Shown here: piece by piece, positions 56,532 through 64,000 of the stretch
Layout of the letters: each line of letters starts with the position of its first letter
Numbering within the stretch: position 1 is the first letter of the stretch
Assembly (NCBI GenBank): GCA_965199165.1
Contig: OZ240681.1
Span: 4,712,001 to 4,776,000 of the forward strand
Length of the DNA stretch: 64,000 bases
DNA from: LMUY01 sp965199165
GTDB lineage: Bacteria > Pseudomonadota > Alphaproteobacteria > Acetobacterales > Acetobacteraceae
Direction: 5' to 3'
Notes under the pieces: model-generated
Seen by the model: only the letters and a program-made list of their open reading frames with translations
The model's database searches: none
Told to the model about the DNA's origin: nothing
Position numbers and translations under genes: made by a program

Positions 56532-56560
56532 TTGACAGGACCAGCGCGGTCCTGTATCAC
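56532..56560 (+). promoter_or_regulatory. Candidate rpoH promoter containing a perfect inverted repeat
   Basis: TTGACA (56532-56537) and TATCAC (56555-56560) have a 17-base spacer. ACAGGACC (56535-56542) and its complement GGTCCTGT (56548-56555) form a perfect 8-bp inverted repeat around AGCGC, filling the -35/-10 spacer. It begins 15 bases after the rluD stop, so it could instead be the rluD 3' hairpin; no T-run follows. A leader of about 170 bases would precede rpoH. Confidence 0.45.
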
Positions 56561-56735
56561 CACCTTATCGATGCGCTTGGACCGGCGCCATCCAGGAGAT
56601 CGCTGCCTCGAATCGGGGGTGATCGCCAGGACGTGAGGAGCCGAACACGCATCTGCGCTTGGCCTGCTCTGCAACCGGGATCAACCTTCGCCGTATTGGG
56701 TGGGTGTCCGTCTGTGCGGGCAAAAGGAGTCTGTC

Positions 56736-57626
56736 ATGGCTGCTGCTGTGATCAATGTCGCACCCGAGGGCAACCTGTCCCGCTACCTCCAGGAAATCCG
56801 TAAGTTCCCGATGCTTGCTCCGGAAGAGGAGTTGGCGTTGTCCAAGGCCTGGCGCGACAGCGAGGACATGGACGCGGCGCACAAGCTGGTCACGTCCCAC
56901 CTCCGGCTCGTGGCGAAGATCGCCATGGGATACCGCGGCTATGGCTTGCCCGTGGGTGAGCTGATCAGCGAGGGCAACGTCGGCATGATGCAGGCGGTGA
57001 AGCGGTTCGATCCGGATCGTGGCTTCCGGCTTGCGACATACGCCATGTGGTGGATCCGCGCGGCCATCCAGGAGTACATCCTGCACAGCTGGTCGCTGGT
57101 GAAGATGGGGACGACGGCCGCGCAGAAGAAGCTGTTCTTCAACCTGCGCCGCCTCAAGGGCCAGATGCAGGCGATCGAGGACGGCGACCTCCGGCCGGAA
57201 CACGTGGCGAAGATTTCGCGTGTGCTGCAGGTGCCCGAGCAGGACGTCGTCAGCATGAACCGCCGCCTGGCCGCGCCGGACCACAGCCTGAACGCCCCCG
57301 TACGCGCGGACAGCGAGGGTGAGTGGCAGGACTGGCTCGTCGACGACGCGCAGAGCCAGGAGGCCGACCTTGCGGACCGGGAGGAGCTGTCGGGACGCAA
57401 GGCGCTGCTGGGAAATGCGCTGAAGTCGCTGAACGAGCGGGAGCGGCACATCCTCATCGAGCGGCGGTTGAAGGACAATCCCACCACGCTCGAGGAGCTG
57501 TCGCAGCAGTATTCGATCTCGCGCGAGCGGGTGCGACAGATCGAGGTCCGCGCCTTCGAGAAGCTGCAGAAGTCCATGAAGCAGCAGGTCATCGAGCAGC
57601 GGCTCTCCCTGCCGATGGCTGCCTGA
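56736..57626 (+). CDS. rpoH: RNA polymerase sigma factor RpoH (sigma-32)
   Basis: 296-aa heat-shock sigma factor. Region 2 is visible as SHLRLVAKIAMGYRGYGLPVGELISEGNVGMM followed by FRLATYAMWWIRAAIQEYIL. The RpoH-box region, QKKLFFNLRRLK, distinguishes it from RpoD. Region 4 has NERERHILIERRLKD and SISRERVRQIEVRAFEKLQ. ATG 56736 has AGGAG six bases upstream. It is the expected regulator of the hsp20 promoter candidate in this window. Confidence 0.97.
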   Translation: MAAAVINVAPEGNLSRYLQEIRKFPMLAPEEELALSKAWRDSEDMDAAHKLVTSHLRLVAKIAMGYRGYGLPVGELISEGNVGMMQAVKRFDPDRGFRLATYAMWWIRAAIQEYILHSWSLVKMGTTAAQKKLFFNLRRLKGQMQAIEDGDLRPEHVAKISRVLQVPEQDVVSMNRRLAAPDHSLNAPVRADSEGEWQDWLVDDAQSQEADLADREELSGRKALLGNALKSLNERERHILIERRLKDNPTTLEELSQQYSISRERVRQIEVRAFEKLQKSMKQQVIEQRLSLPMAA

Positions 57627-57633
57627 ACAGCGC

Positions 57634-57667
57634 CACGAGCCTCTCGCCGCCATGGCGGGGGCTCGTG
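57634..57667. terminator. Hairpin between convergent rpoH and membrane-protein gene
   Basis: CACGAGCC (57634-57641) pairs with GGCTCGTG (57660-57667). A nested CGCC/GGCG stem lies at 57645-57657. It is eight bases after the rpoH stop and five bases beyond the end of the opposing gene. No T-run is present, so termination efficiency is uncertain. Confidence 0.5.
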
Positions 57668-57671
57668 CCCG

Positions 57672-58121
57672 CTACCGACCTGAGTTGGTGATCCACTCGT
57701 CCAGCAGCGTCTGACGCTCGGTCACCAGAGCGCGGCGCTCCTGTGCGGCCCTTGCATTGAGCAGGAACTGGGTCGCAAGTTCTGTGACCTGACCGATCAG
57801 CCATCCCATCCCGCTTGCCGTCCAGGACAGGAGCGGGCGGGCGGGGTCACCCAGTAGGGCGAGCGCCGCGTCCAGCGACCCGCCCTGCTCCCATAGCTGC
57901 CGCAGTGGCATGAAGACCGTCGCCGCCCCCATCAGGATCATCGCTCGTGCGTGGGCCTTGCCCCTGCCCGGCGCCGACGCGTACATGGCCATGCCCGGGC
58001 CGAGCAGCACTGCCAGCATCAGCGCCGTGCCGGGTGCAGTCGCCGCCACGATGCCGCAGACAAGGCCCTGGACCCAGAACCAGGACCGGCGCGCTGGCCG
58101 TGCGGTCGCAGCCTTCGCCAT
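57672..58121 (-). CDS. Small membrane protein coupled to a pseudokinase
   Basis: 149 aa. A basic N-terminus precedes two or three hydrophobic segments (about residues 14-45, WFWVQGLVCGIVAATAPGTA onward; about 60-75; and a weaker one about 95-115). A soluble helical tail follows (ATQFLLNARAAQERRALVTE). No recognised domain is present. The ATG shares its A with the TGA of the kinase-like gene upstream (TGATG), so the two are translated together and the products probably act together at the membrane. It converges on rpoH. Confidence 0.7.
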   Translation of the reverse strand: MAKAATARPARRSWFWVQGLVCGIVAATAPGTALMLAVLLGPGMAMYASAPGRGKAHARAMILMGAATVFMPLRQLWEQGGSLDAALALLGDPARPLLSWTASGMGWLIGQVTELATQFLLNARAAQERRALVTERQTLLDEWITNSGR

Positions 58122-60100
58122 CAGCCGAACACGGCCCAGGCGAGCCCGACGACGCAGGACAGCAGGGCGACGCCGTCAGCGACCTCTTGGCCGACCCGGT
58201 GGGCTCTCGCATTCCGCCCCCGGGTCAAGTCGTCCCATCGCGACAGACTGGCCTCGATCGCCGCCAGACGCGCCTGTGCCCCGCTGAAGCCCGTCTCGTC
58301 GCCGGATTGTTCTTCCTGGTCATCCAGCACGGTGACGATCGACGGCAACTTGCCTGCCTGCGCCAGCATCGCCAGCCGCTTGGCGAGCCGTTCCCGCCGC
58401 GACCGGCTGCTGAAGTCGGAAAGCAGCGGTTCGACAGCAGCCACGGCCCATTGGCTGAGGAACGGCAGGTCGGCCGTCGACAGCTTCTCCTGCAAGCGGG
58501 CCAACAGGCGGAGTTGCGACATGAAGTCCGTCGCGGTCAGCGCCCCAGCAAGGCGGCTGAGGTCGGCGTCCAGGCGCTCGTCCCGGCGCGCCTCGATGAA
58601 GACGGCGATCTGGCGGTCGACCAGCGGCCGGTCGCCGCGAGGCGACCGCGCGGCATTGGCCTCCAGTGCGGGAAGCAGGTCGGCCAGGCGCGTCGCCCAG
58701 GCGCGTGACGTCGCAGCCGATTCGCAGGGGACCAGGGGGTTCAGGGAGTAGGACAGCCGCCAGGCGCCGGTTCCGGCGCGGCCGCCGCTGAACCAGTGGC
58801 GCGTCTCCAGGCTTTCCAGCTTGGCCACCGCGGGATCCCGCTCACCCTCGCGCCGCTCGTCCCACGCAAGGCCGACGTGGCCGGTGACGATCTCCGCCAG
58901 CACGTCTGCCTGCTCGGGCGCGTGGGTCAGGGCGTGGTCCAGCGCGCTGCCCAGTCCATCGGGCCAGAGCGCCAGCCGTCGCCACACCAGCGGCGCCGCC
59001 GGGTCCAGGATCGCCACCGCCCGGGTGATGAGCAACGCGTCCGCACGGCCGTCCGCCGCCAAGACCTCGGCGTCCCGCTGGCGCACCGCCTCGTCGATCG
59101 CCGCCGCCGCCGTCACGTCGCCCACGCCGCGGCGCAACCAGCGGTCGATGGTTCCGTTGCGCAGCATGGGGCCGGCGATCTCCGGCGACTGGCCCATCGC
59201 ATGGGCCAACATGCGTCCGGTCCATGCCGTGTTGCCGCCGATGTCCAGCGGGCGCTGGGCGCGGCGCGGCGGCCGTGCCGCGATGCGCCGGGCTCGCGCC
59301 GCGGCCGGGTTGGCCAGCAGCGACGGGGACGGCCGGTGCTCCGGATCGTCCGCCAGCATGCCGCGGACCAGGTCCACCAGGCTCGGCGGCAGCCGGTGGT
59401 CGCCGACCAGGGCGGCGTAGCTGCCGACGTCCAGCTTGCTGCGCAGGATCTGCTCGTCGGATACGCCTTCCACCGGGTTCTTGCCCAGCGCCAGCATCAC
59501 CATCAACGCGCCCAGTGCGTAGACATCGTCGGCGATCCGCCCCTCGCCGCGCCCGGCCGGCAGGCAGACCGCGGAATAAGGCGGCTCCATCCAGCCCGGC
59601 TGGTGACAGGCGGGCGGCGCGGCCCAGGCGCAGCCGAGCGTCACCGGCGTGCGGGGCGCGGCCTGGAACAGGTTGTCGGCACGGATGGCCCGGTGCGTGA
59701 CGTCGCGGTCCTGCAGTTCTCCCAGCGCGAGCGCCATCGGCTTCAGGACGAAATCCGTCAGTTCCGCCTCGGGCCAGGGGCGCAGCGGCGCCAGCAGCGA
59801 GGGGCCGGGCGGGACGGGGCAGACGACGAAGTAGCCGATCTCGCCAGATGGCATGGCCGCGGGGCCGTGCGCCAACGGCGGCAGGATGTGCGAGGTGGCA
59901 AAGCCGCCCAGGGCGGTCAGCGCGCGGACGCGCACCGGCCAGCCGCGGCGAACCTGCACCGCCATGTATCCGGCCAACCCGCTGCGATTGGCGCCGAAGG
60001 CGGCCAGCGGCGGCGCCACGTTGGCGAGCGGCTGGGCGAAGTCGATCGTGTAGATCCCGCCGATCAGCCCCGGCGCGGGTTCCTTCGTGGTGGTTGCCAT
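58121..60100 (-). CDS. Degenerate protein-kinase-like protein with C-terminal membrane anchor
   Basis: 659 aa. Residues about 15-262 follow a Ser/Thr kinase fold. The catalytic loop is VTHRAIRADNLF (136-143 is HRAIRADN), so the HRD aspartate is Ala while the Asn is kept. The DFG position reads GCA. The VAIK-like strand YMAVQV lacks Lys. The alphaF segment ADDVYALGALMVML (190-203) and DDPEHRPSPS (near 255) are well conserved. It should therefore bind partners rather than phosphorylate. Residues about 290-630 are helical and repeat-like with no known domain. The last 20 residues or so (VADGVALLSCVVGLAWAVFG) form one membrane helix, giving a tail-anchored protein. It is coupled to the small membrane-protein gene. 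Confidence 0.75.
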   Translation of the reverse strand: MATTTKEPAPGLIGGIYTIDFAQPLANVAPPLAAFGANRSGLAGYMAVQVRRGWPVRVRALTALGGFATSHILPPLAHGPAAMPSGEIGYFVVCPVPPGPSLLAPLRPWPEAELTDFVLKPMALALGELQDRDVTHRAIRADNLFQAAPRTPVTLGCAWAAPPACHQPGWMEPPYSAVCLPAGRGEGRIADDVYALGALMVMLALGKNPVEGVSDEQILRSKLDVGSYAALVGDHRLPPSLVDLVRGMLADDPEHRPSPSLLANPAAARARRIAARPPRRAQRPLDIGGNTAWTGRMLAHAMGQSPEIAGPMLRNGTIDRWLRRGVGDVTAAAAIDEAVRQRDAEVLAADGRADALLITRAVAILDPAAPLVWRRLALWPDGLGSALDHALTHAPEQADVLAEIVTGHVGLAWDERREGERDPAVAKLESLETRHWFSGGRAGTGAWRLSYSLNPLVPCESAATSRAWATRLADLLPALEANAARSPRGDRPLVDRQIAVFIEARRDERLDADLSRLAGALTATDFMSQLRLLARLQEKLSTADLPFLSQWAVAAVEPLLSDFSSRSRRERLAKRLAMLAQAGKLPSIVTVLDDQEEQSGDETGFSGAQARLAAIEASLSRWDDLTRGRNARAHRVGQEVADGVALLSCVVGLAWAVFG

Positions 60101-60171
60101 TTTGGCGTGCCCGGTCCTTGCCAGGCCATCATGGCGGTAGCGAGGTTAACCAGACGTTGCCAGCTGCAGGA

Positions 60172-61461
60172 TCAGCCCTCGAACGGATCGCGCATGAGGA
60201 TGGTGTCGTCACGCTCCGGGCTTGTGGACAGCAGCGTGACCGGCGCCTCGACCAGTTCTTCGATGCGACGGACATACTTGATGGCCTGGGCCGGCAGGTC
60301 CGCCCAGGATCGCGCGCCGCGGGTGGAGCCGGACCAGCCTTCGACCGTCTCGAAAACCGGCCGGGCCGTGGCTTGCGCCCCCTGCGCCGCCGGGAAGCTG
60401 CGCACCGTCTGCCCCGCCACGTCGTAGCCGGTGCAAATCCGCAGCTCCGGCAGGCCATCCAGCACGTCGAGCTTGGTGAGCGCCAGCCCGGTGATGCCGC
60501 CCACCTTCACCGCCTGCCGCACCAGGGCCGCGTCGAACCAGCCGCAGCGACGCGGGCGCCCGGTGACGGTGCCGAACTCGTGCCCGCGCTCTCCCAGCTT
60601 GCGCCCGATCTCGTCGTTCAGCTCGGTGGGGAACGGACCGCTGCCGACGCGGGTGCAGTAGGCCTTGGCGATGCCGAGCACGAACCCCACGGCCGACGGC
60701 GCCACTCCAGAGCCGCTGGCCGCTGTGGCGGCGATCGTGTTGCTGCTGGTGACGAAGGGGTAGGTGCCGTGGTCCACGTCCAGCATCACCGCCTGCGCGC
60801 CCTCGAACAGGATGCGCTGGCCCGCGCGCCGGGCCTCGTCCAGACGCTGCCAGACGGGTTCGACATGCGGCAGGATGCGGGGTGCGAGGGCCAGCAGGTC
60901 GTCCAGCAGCCGCTGCTTCTCGAACGTCTCGGCCCCCAGGCCGCGCAGCAGCGTGTTGTGGTGCAGCAGCAGCTCGTCCAGCTTGTCCGAAAGGGTCTGC
61001 GGCTCGGCCAGGTCGCAGGTCCGGATGGCGCGCCGAGCGACCTTGTCCTCGTACGCCGGGCCGATCCCGCGGCCGGTGGTGCCGATCTTGCGGTCGCCGC
61101 GGGCTGCCTCGCGCGCCCGGTCGAGCGCCGCGTGCAGCGGCAGGATCAGCGGGGCATTGTCGGCGATGCGCAGGTTGGCCGGGGACACGTCCAGCCCCTG
61201 AGCCCGCACCCGGTCCATCTCCGCCAGGAGGGCCACCGGGTCGACCACCACGCCGTTCCCGATGACGCCCAGCTTGCCGCGCACCAGCCCGGAGGGCAGC
61301 AGGCTCAGCCGGTAGGTCTGGTTGCCCACGACGAGCGTGTGCCCGGCGTTGTGGCCGCCCTGGAACCGCACGACGATATCGGCCCGGCTGGCGAGCCAGT
61401 CCACGACCTTGCCCTTGCCCTCGTCACCCCACTGGGCGCCGATCACGGTCACGTTCGCCAT
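60172..61461 (-). CDS. purA: Adenylosuccinate synthetase
   Basis: 429 aa. It joins IMP and aspartate with GTP to give adenylosuccinate, the first committed step to AMP. The N-terminal VIGAQWGDEGKGKVVDWLA P-loop with its catalytic Asp, GGHNAGHTLVV, TTGRGIGPAYEDKVAR, QAVMLDVDHGTYPFVTSSN and the C-terminal LSTSPERDDTI are all standard. Length is normal. It is a single gene; a region with no clear gene lies upstream. Confidence 0.98.
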   Translation of the reverse strand: MANVTVIGAQWGDEGKGKVVDWLASRADIVVRFQGGHNAGHTLVVGNQTYRLSLLPSGLVRGKLGVIGNGVVVDPVALLAEMDRVRAQGLDVSPANLRIADNAPLILPLHAALDRAREAARGDRKIGTTGRGIGPAYEDKVARRAIRTCDLAEPQTLSDKLDELLLHHNTLLRGLGAETFEKQRLLDDLLALAPRILPHVEPVWQRLDEARRAGQRILFEGAQAVMLDVDHGTYPFVTSSNTIAATAASGSGVAPSAVGFVLGIAKAYCTRVGSGPFPTELNDEIGRKLGERGHEFGTVTGRPRRCGWFDAALVRQAVKVGGITGLALTKLDVLDGLPELRICTGYDVAGQTVRSFPAAQGAQATARPVFETVEGWSGSTRGARSWADLPAQAIKYVRRIEELVEAPVTLLSTSPERDDTILMRDPFEG

Positions 61462-62031
61462 CGTTATGCGTGTCCTAAGCTCCCCTTTCCGCGGGTGGAA
61501 AGGACTGGGGTGGGCGCCGTCGCGGTTTTGTCACGCGGGTCAGGCCTTGTCTATGCGAGGACACGGGCCATTCACTTTGCCGACGTTGCGATGGCGCGTC
61601 TGAGCTAGCAGGCTAACACTTGGCTCAGGCGGCACGGAGTGTAGATCGGATGCAGGCATTGGGTTCGATCGGCAGAATCATACCGGTCACTAAGGAGATA
61701 CTTCCCGCAGGTAGCCATTGGAATCGCTGCTGCCCTACTCCGCGACAAGTGGCCAATCATGCCAACTTGCAAGGCAATCTCGATGCTGAGGATAGGGGAG
61801 AGACTTGGCGCGTGCTGGGATCAGCGACGGACGATCCGAATGGTCGCTTTTGCATGATCATCCGGAAGGCCGATGGCCTTATACTCGACGTCGGGATTTT
61901 TGCTGGTCCCGGCGGCCTTCCAGAATGAGTCACGTGGTACTTGCTGTCTGTACTGCCTCTGCACCGACCTACGTGGCAGGGATGTTGCGCTGCGTTTGAC
62001 CACCAGCCTCCCACGCCCGCTGCCAGGAGCG
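61462..62031. other. 570-base interval with at most one weak open frame
   Basis: The region between purA and the CckA-like gene is less GC-rich than the rest. A plus-strand frame from about 61650 to 61928 encodes roughly 92 residues whose second half looks protein-like (WRVLGSATDDPNGRFCMIIR, then DGLILDVGIFAGPGG). No ribosome binding site supports a start, and I do not recognise it. It could be a gene remnant or chance. The purA promoter should lie in 61462-61560. No repeat or RNA gene was identified. Confidence 0.35.
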
Positions 62032-63696
62032 CTAGCTCCGCAACGCCCGCTCCTCGACGACGGCGAGCATCGTCTTCAGCGTGTAGGGTTTCGGCAGGAA
62101 GGCGATGTCTTCCGCCGCCAGGTCGCCGCGGACGGCTTCCTCCGCGTAGCCCGAGGCGAGGATCGCCGGCATGCCCGGATGGAGAGAGCGCACGGCCCGC
62201 ACCAGCGCAGGGCCGTCCATCCCGGGCATCACCACGTCCGACAGGACCGCGCACAGCTTGGCGCCATCCCCCTGTTCCGCGAGCAGCGCCAACGCCGCTT
62301 CCCCGGACTCGGCGCTCAGGACCGTCCAGCCGTCCTTGGTCAGCGCCCGGGCCGCGAGCCGGCGCACGCCATCCTCGTCATCGACCAGCAGGATCGTCCG
62401 GCCACCGGGCGGCGGCGGCGGCGCTGCCACGGCAGGCGGGGGCTCGACTGCGGCGGCCGGCACGGGCTCGGCGGCCGGCAGCTTGGGGATCGCCACCACG
62501 TCGCCATCGTGCCGGGGCAGGTAGATCCGGATGCGCGTGCCCTTCCCCAGCAGGCTGTCCACCGCCAGGAATCCGTCCGACTGGCGGATGATCCCGTGCA
62601 CGGTGGACAGGCCCAGCCCGCTGCCGCCGCGCTCCCGCCGGGTGGTGAAGAACGGGTCGAAGATCCGGGGCAGCACCTCGGGCGGGATCCCCGTGCCGGT
62701 ATCCTGCACCTCCACCATCACGTAACGCCCGGGCGGGATCGTCTCCTCGCCGCGGATCAGCGCGCGGTACAGCGTGATGTGCCCGGTGCGCAGGGTGAGC
62801 TGGCCACCCTCGGACATCGCGTCGCGCGCGTTGACGGCCAGGTTGACCAGCACCTGGTCCAGCTGCGTCGGGTCGACCCGCACGGTGCGGCCCGGATGCT
62901 CCAGCTCCAGCTCCAGCCGGATCGTGCTGCCGAGCAGGCGGCGCAGCAGCCCGGTCAGCTTCTCCACCGCATCGTTGATCGACACGGCACGGGGTTGCAG
63001 CGTCTGCTGCCGGCCGAACGCCAGCAACTGCCGCACCAGGGAGGCCCCACGCTCGGCGCTGGTGCGGATCTGCTCCAGGTCCTCCACCGTGTCGGTTTCC
63101 GGCAGGCCGCGGGCGAGCGCCTCGTCCGCCGCGCCGATGATCGCCGTCAGCAGGTTGTTGAAGTCGTGCGCGATCCCGCCCGCGAGCTGGCCCACCGCCT
63201 GCAGCTTCTGGCTCTGCGCCAGCTGCGCCTCCAGCCGCTTCTGCGCGGAGATGTCCGTGAGCTGGAGCACCGCGCCGCTGACGCTCTCATCGGCCTCGCG
63301 CAGGGCCACGGCCGAGATTTCGACCGTCTGTTCCGACACGCCGCCCTTGCCGCGCAGCATCGACACGAAGGAGCGGGGCGGCCGCCGGCCTTGCAGCGCC
63401 GGCGACAGCTCCTCCCACACCTCTTCCTGCCGCTGCTGGCAGAACAGGTTCTGCACCGACTGGCCGGGAGACAGGTCGCACTCCCGGTCCACCATGCGGC
63501 GCAGCGCCTCGTTCACCCGGACGAGCTTGCCCGCGTGGTCGACGATGGCGATGCCGACGGAGGCCTCCTGCACCAGCACCTGCAGCATGTCGTCCAGCGG
63601 GCCAGCCAAGCGCTCGATCAGCTGGCGCGGGCGCGGCTTGCGGTCCGCCCACGGCCACTCCCACCGGCGGGGGGCGAAGAAGGCCGTGGCACTCAT
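62032..63696 (-). CDS. cckA: CckA-like hybrid histidine kinase
   Basis: 554 aa. A PAS domain (about residues 38-145: VLVQEASVGIAIVDHAGKLV) precedes a HisKA domain with the phospho-His in LAGGIAHDFNNLLTAIIGAADEAL. The HATPase_c domain follows (NLAVNARDAM, VQDTGTGIPPE, GSGLGLSTVHGI). A Pro/Ala-rich linker leads to a REC domain (ILLVDDEDGVRRLA, phospho-Asp in LSDVVMPGMDG, Lys in FLPKPYT). The HDFNNLLTAIIG box and layout match CckA, which feeds the ChpT-CtrA phosphorelay controlling cell cycle or motility. Unlike Caulobacter CckA, no membrane helices are present. ATG 63696 overlaps the flhB stop (ATGA). Confidence 0.85.
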   Translation of the reverse strand: MSATAFFAPRRWEWPWADRKPRPRQLIERLAGPLDDMLQVLVQEASVGIAIVDHAGKLVRVNEALRRMVDRECDLSPGQSVQNLFCQQRQEEVWEELSPALQGRRPPRSFVSMLRGKGGVSEQTVEISAVALREADESVSGAVLQLTDISAQKRLEAQLAQSQKLQAVGQLAGGIAHDFNNLLTAIIGAADEALARGLPETDTVEDLEQIRTSAERGASLVRQLLAFGRQQTLQPRAVSINDAVEKLTGLLRRLLGSTIRLELELEHPGRTVRVDPTQLDQVLVNLAVNARDAMSEGGQLTLRTGHITLYRALIRGEETIPPGRYVMVEVQDTGTGIPPEVLPRIFDPFFTTRRERGGSGLGLSTVHGIIRQSDGFLAVDSLLGKGTRIRIYLPRHDGDVVAIPKLPAAEPVPAAAVEPPPAVAAPPPPPGGRTILLVDDEDGVRRLAARALTKDGWTVLSAESGEAALALLAEQGDGAKLCAVLSDVVMPGMDGPALVRAVRSLHPGMPAILASGYAEEAVRGDLAAEDIAFLPKPYTLKTMLAVVEERALRS

Positions 63697-64000
63697 CGAC
63701 GGGCCCTGCCGCGCAGGCGCCATACGTAGGCGATCACTTCGGCCACCACTTTGAAATGCTCCGCCGGGATTTCAGCATCCAGTTCGACCTTATACAGCGC
63801 ACGCGCCAAGGGCGGGTTGGCCACCAGGGGCACCCGATGCTCCCGCGCCACCTCACGGATGCGGGCCGCCACCTCGTCGACACCCTTCGCCACCACGCGC
63901 GGCGCCCCACCCTTCTCGCGATCGTAGACCAGGGCGATAGCGTAATGGGTCGGGTTCGTCACCACCACGGTCGCGGTCGGCACCGCCGCCATCATCCGCT
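63693..64000 (-). CDS. flhB: Flagellar export protein FlhB, C-terminal part (5' end outside window)
   Basis: About 101 codons are visible and the gene continues beyond the window. The autocleavage motif is present in VVTNPTHYAIALVYD, and the C-terminal cytoplasmic domain follows with VAKGVDEVAARIREVARE, PLARALYKVELDAEIP and EVIAYVWRLRG. FlhB is the substrate-specificity switch of the flagellar type III export apparatus. NPTH plus the length after it separates it from most injectisome SctU proteins only weakly; the adjacent cckA-like gene favours the flagellar form. The stop overlaps the kinase start. Confidence 0.9.
   Translation of the reverse strand, partial: RMMAAVPTATVVVTNPTHYAIALVYDREKGGAPRVVAKGVDEVAARIREVAREHRVPLVANPPLARALYKVELDAEIPAEHFKVVAEVIAYVWRLRGRARR

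Overview
The window is a very GC-rich, gene-dense bacterial chromosome segment. It most likely comes from an alphaproteobacterium of the Rhodospirillales/Acetobacteraceae type. The evidence is TrcR (DUF1013), DUF1192 and DUF465 proteins, a CckA-like kinase beside flhB, and the order DUF6476 / rluD / rpoH. These are alphaproteobacterial hallmarks; the family-level assignment is inference from gene content. Both strands are used, in short operons with many 1-11 base start/stop overlaps. No IS element, integrase, CRISPR array or rRNA was seen.

Layout. 1-9.2 kb: an EF-hand protein (cut by the window edge), threonine aldolase, RatA/Coq10 protein and lipA; then a hydroxyproline epimerase, an amidohydrolase, a double cold-shock protein and an SDR/PLP-decarboxylase operon. 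9.2-11.7 kb: an island less rich in GC, with a lone peptide-type solute-binding protein and an AT-richer secreted orphan. 11.8-24.4 kb: housekeeping genes (ABC-F ATPase, ABA4-like membrane protein, trpS, NdvA-like exporter, pdxY, Spy-like protein, rpmE, hsp20, DUF1192, trcR, two DUF465 genes, purEK, a YegD-like Hsp70, a chalcone-isomerase-like protein). 24.4-31.1 kb: hydroxyacid dehydrogenase, DapA-family lyase, lysozyme-like protein, SDR, GST and two enoyl-CoA hydratases. 31.2-38.7 kb: alpha-glucan and glucosidase enzymes (GH133, GH63-like, GlgX) with bluB embedded. 38.8-41.8 kb: paaK, paaI and a pcaF-type thiolase.

41.8-43.8 kb is a transferred-looking block of lower GC. It holds a colicin-E/pyocin-type HNH DNase domain, an immunity gene made of two tandem Im-like repeats, and a frameshifted, stop-interrupted region upstream. 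It lies directly after an ABC peptide-transporter cluster (SBP, DppC-like, DppB-like) that lacks ATPase genes. 47.9-53.3 kb: an aminotransferase, MFS transporter and FAD/Fe-S oxidoreductase operon that fits hydroxyacid/glyoxylate metabolism. 53.4-64 kb: two hypotheticals, tRNA-Glu(CUC), DUF2256, DUF6476, rluD, rpoH, a pseudokinase with a membrane-protein partner, purA, a CckA-like hybrid kinase and the C-terminal end of flhB.

The most notable signals are these. (i) The DNase toxin sits with a doubled immunity protein. (ii) hsp20 has a ROSE-like RNA thermometer in its leader and an RpoH-like promoter built into the upstream rpmE terminator, while rpoH itself lies about 38 kb away. (iii) A degenerate, probably tail-anchored protein kinase is translationally coupled to a small membrane protein.
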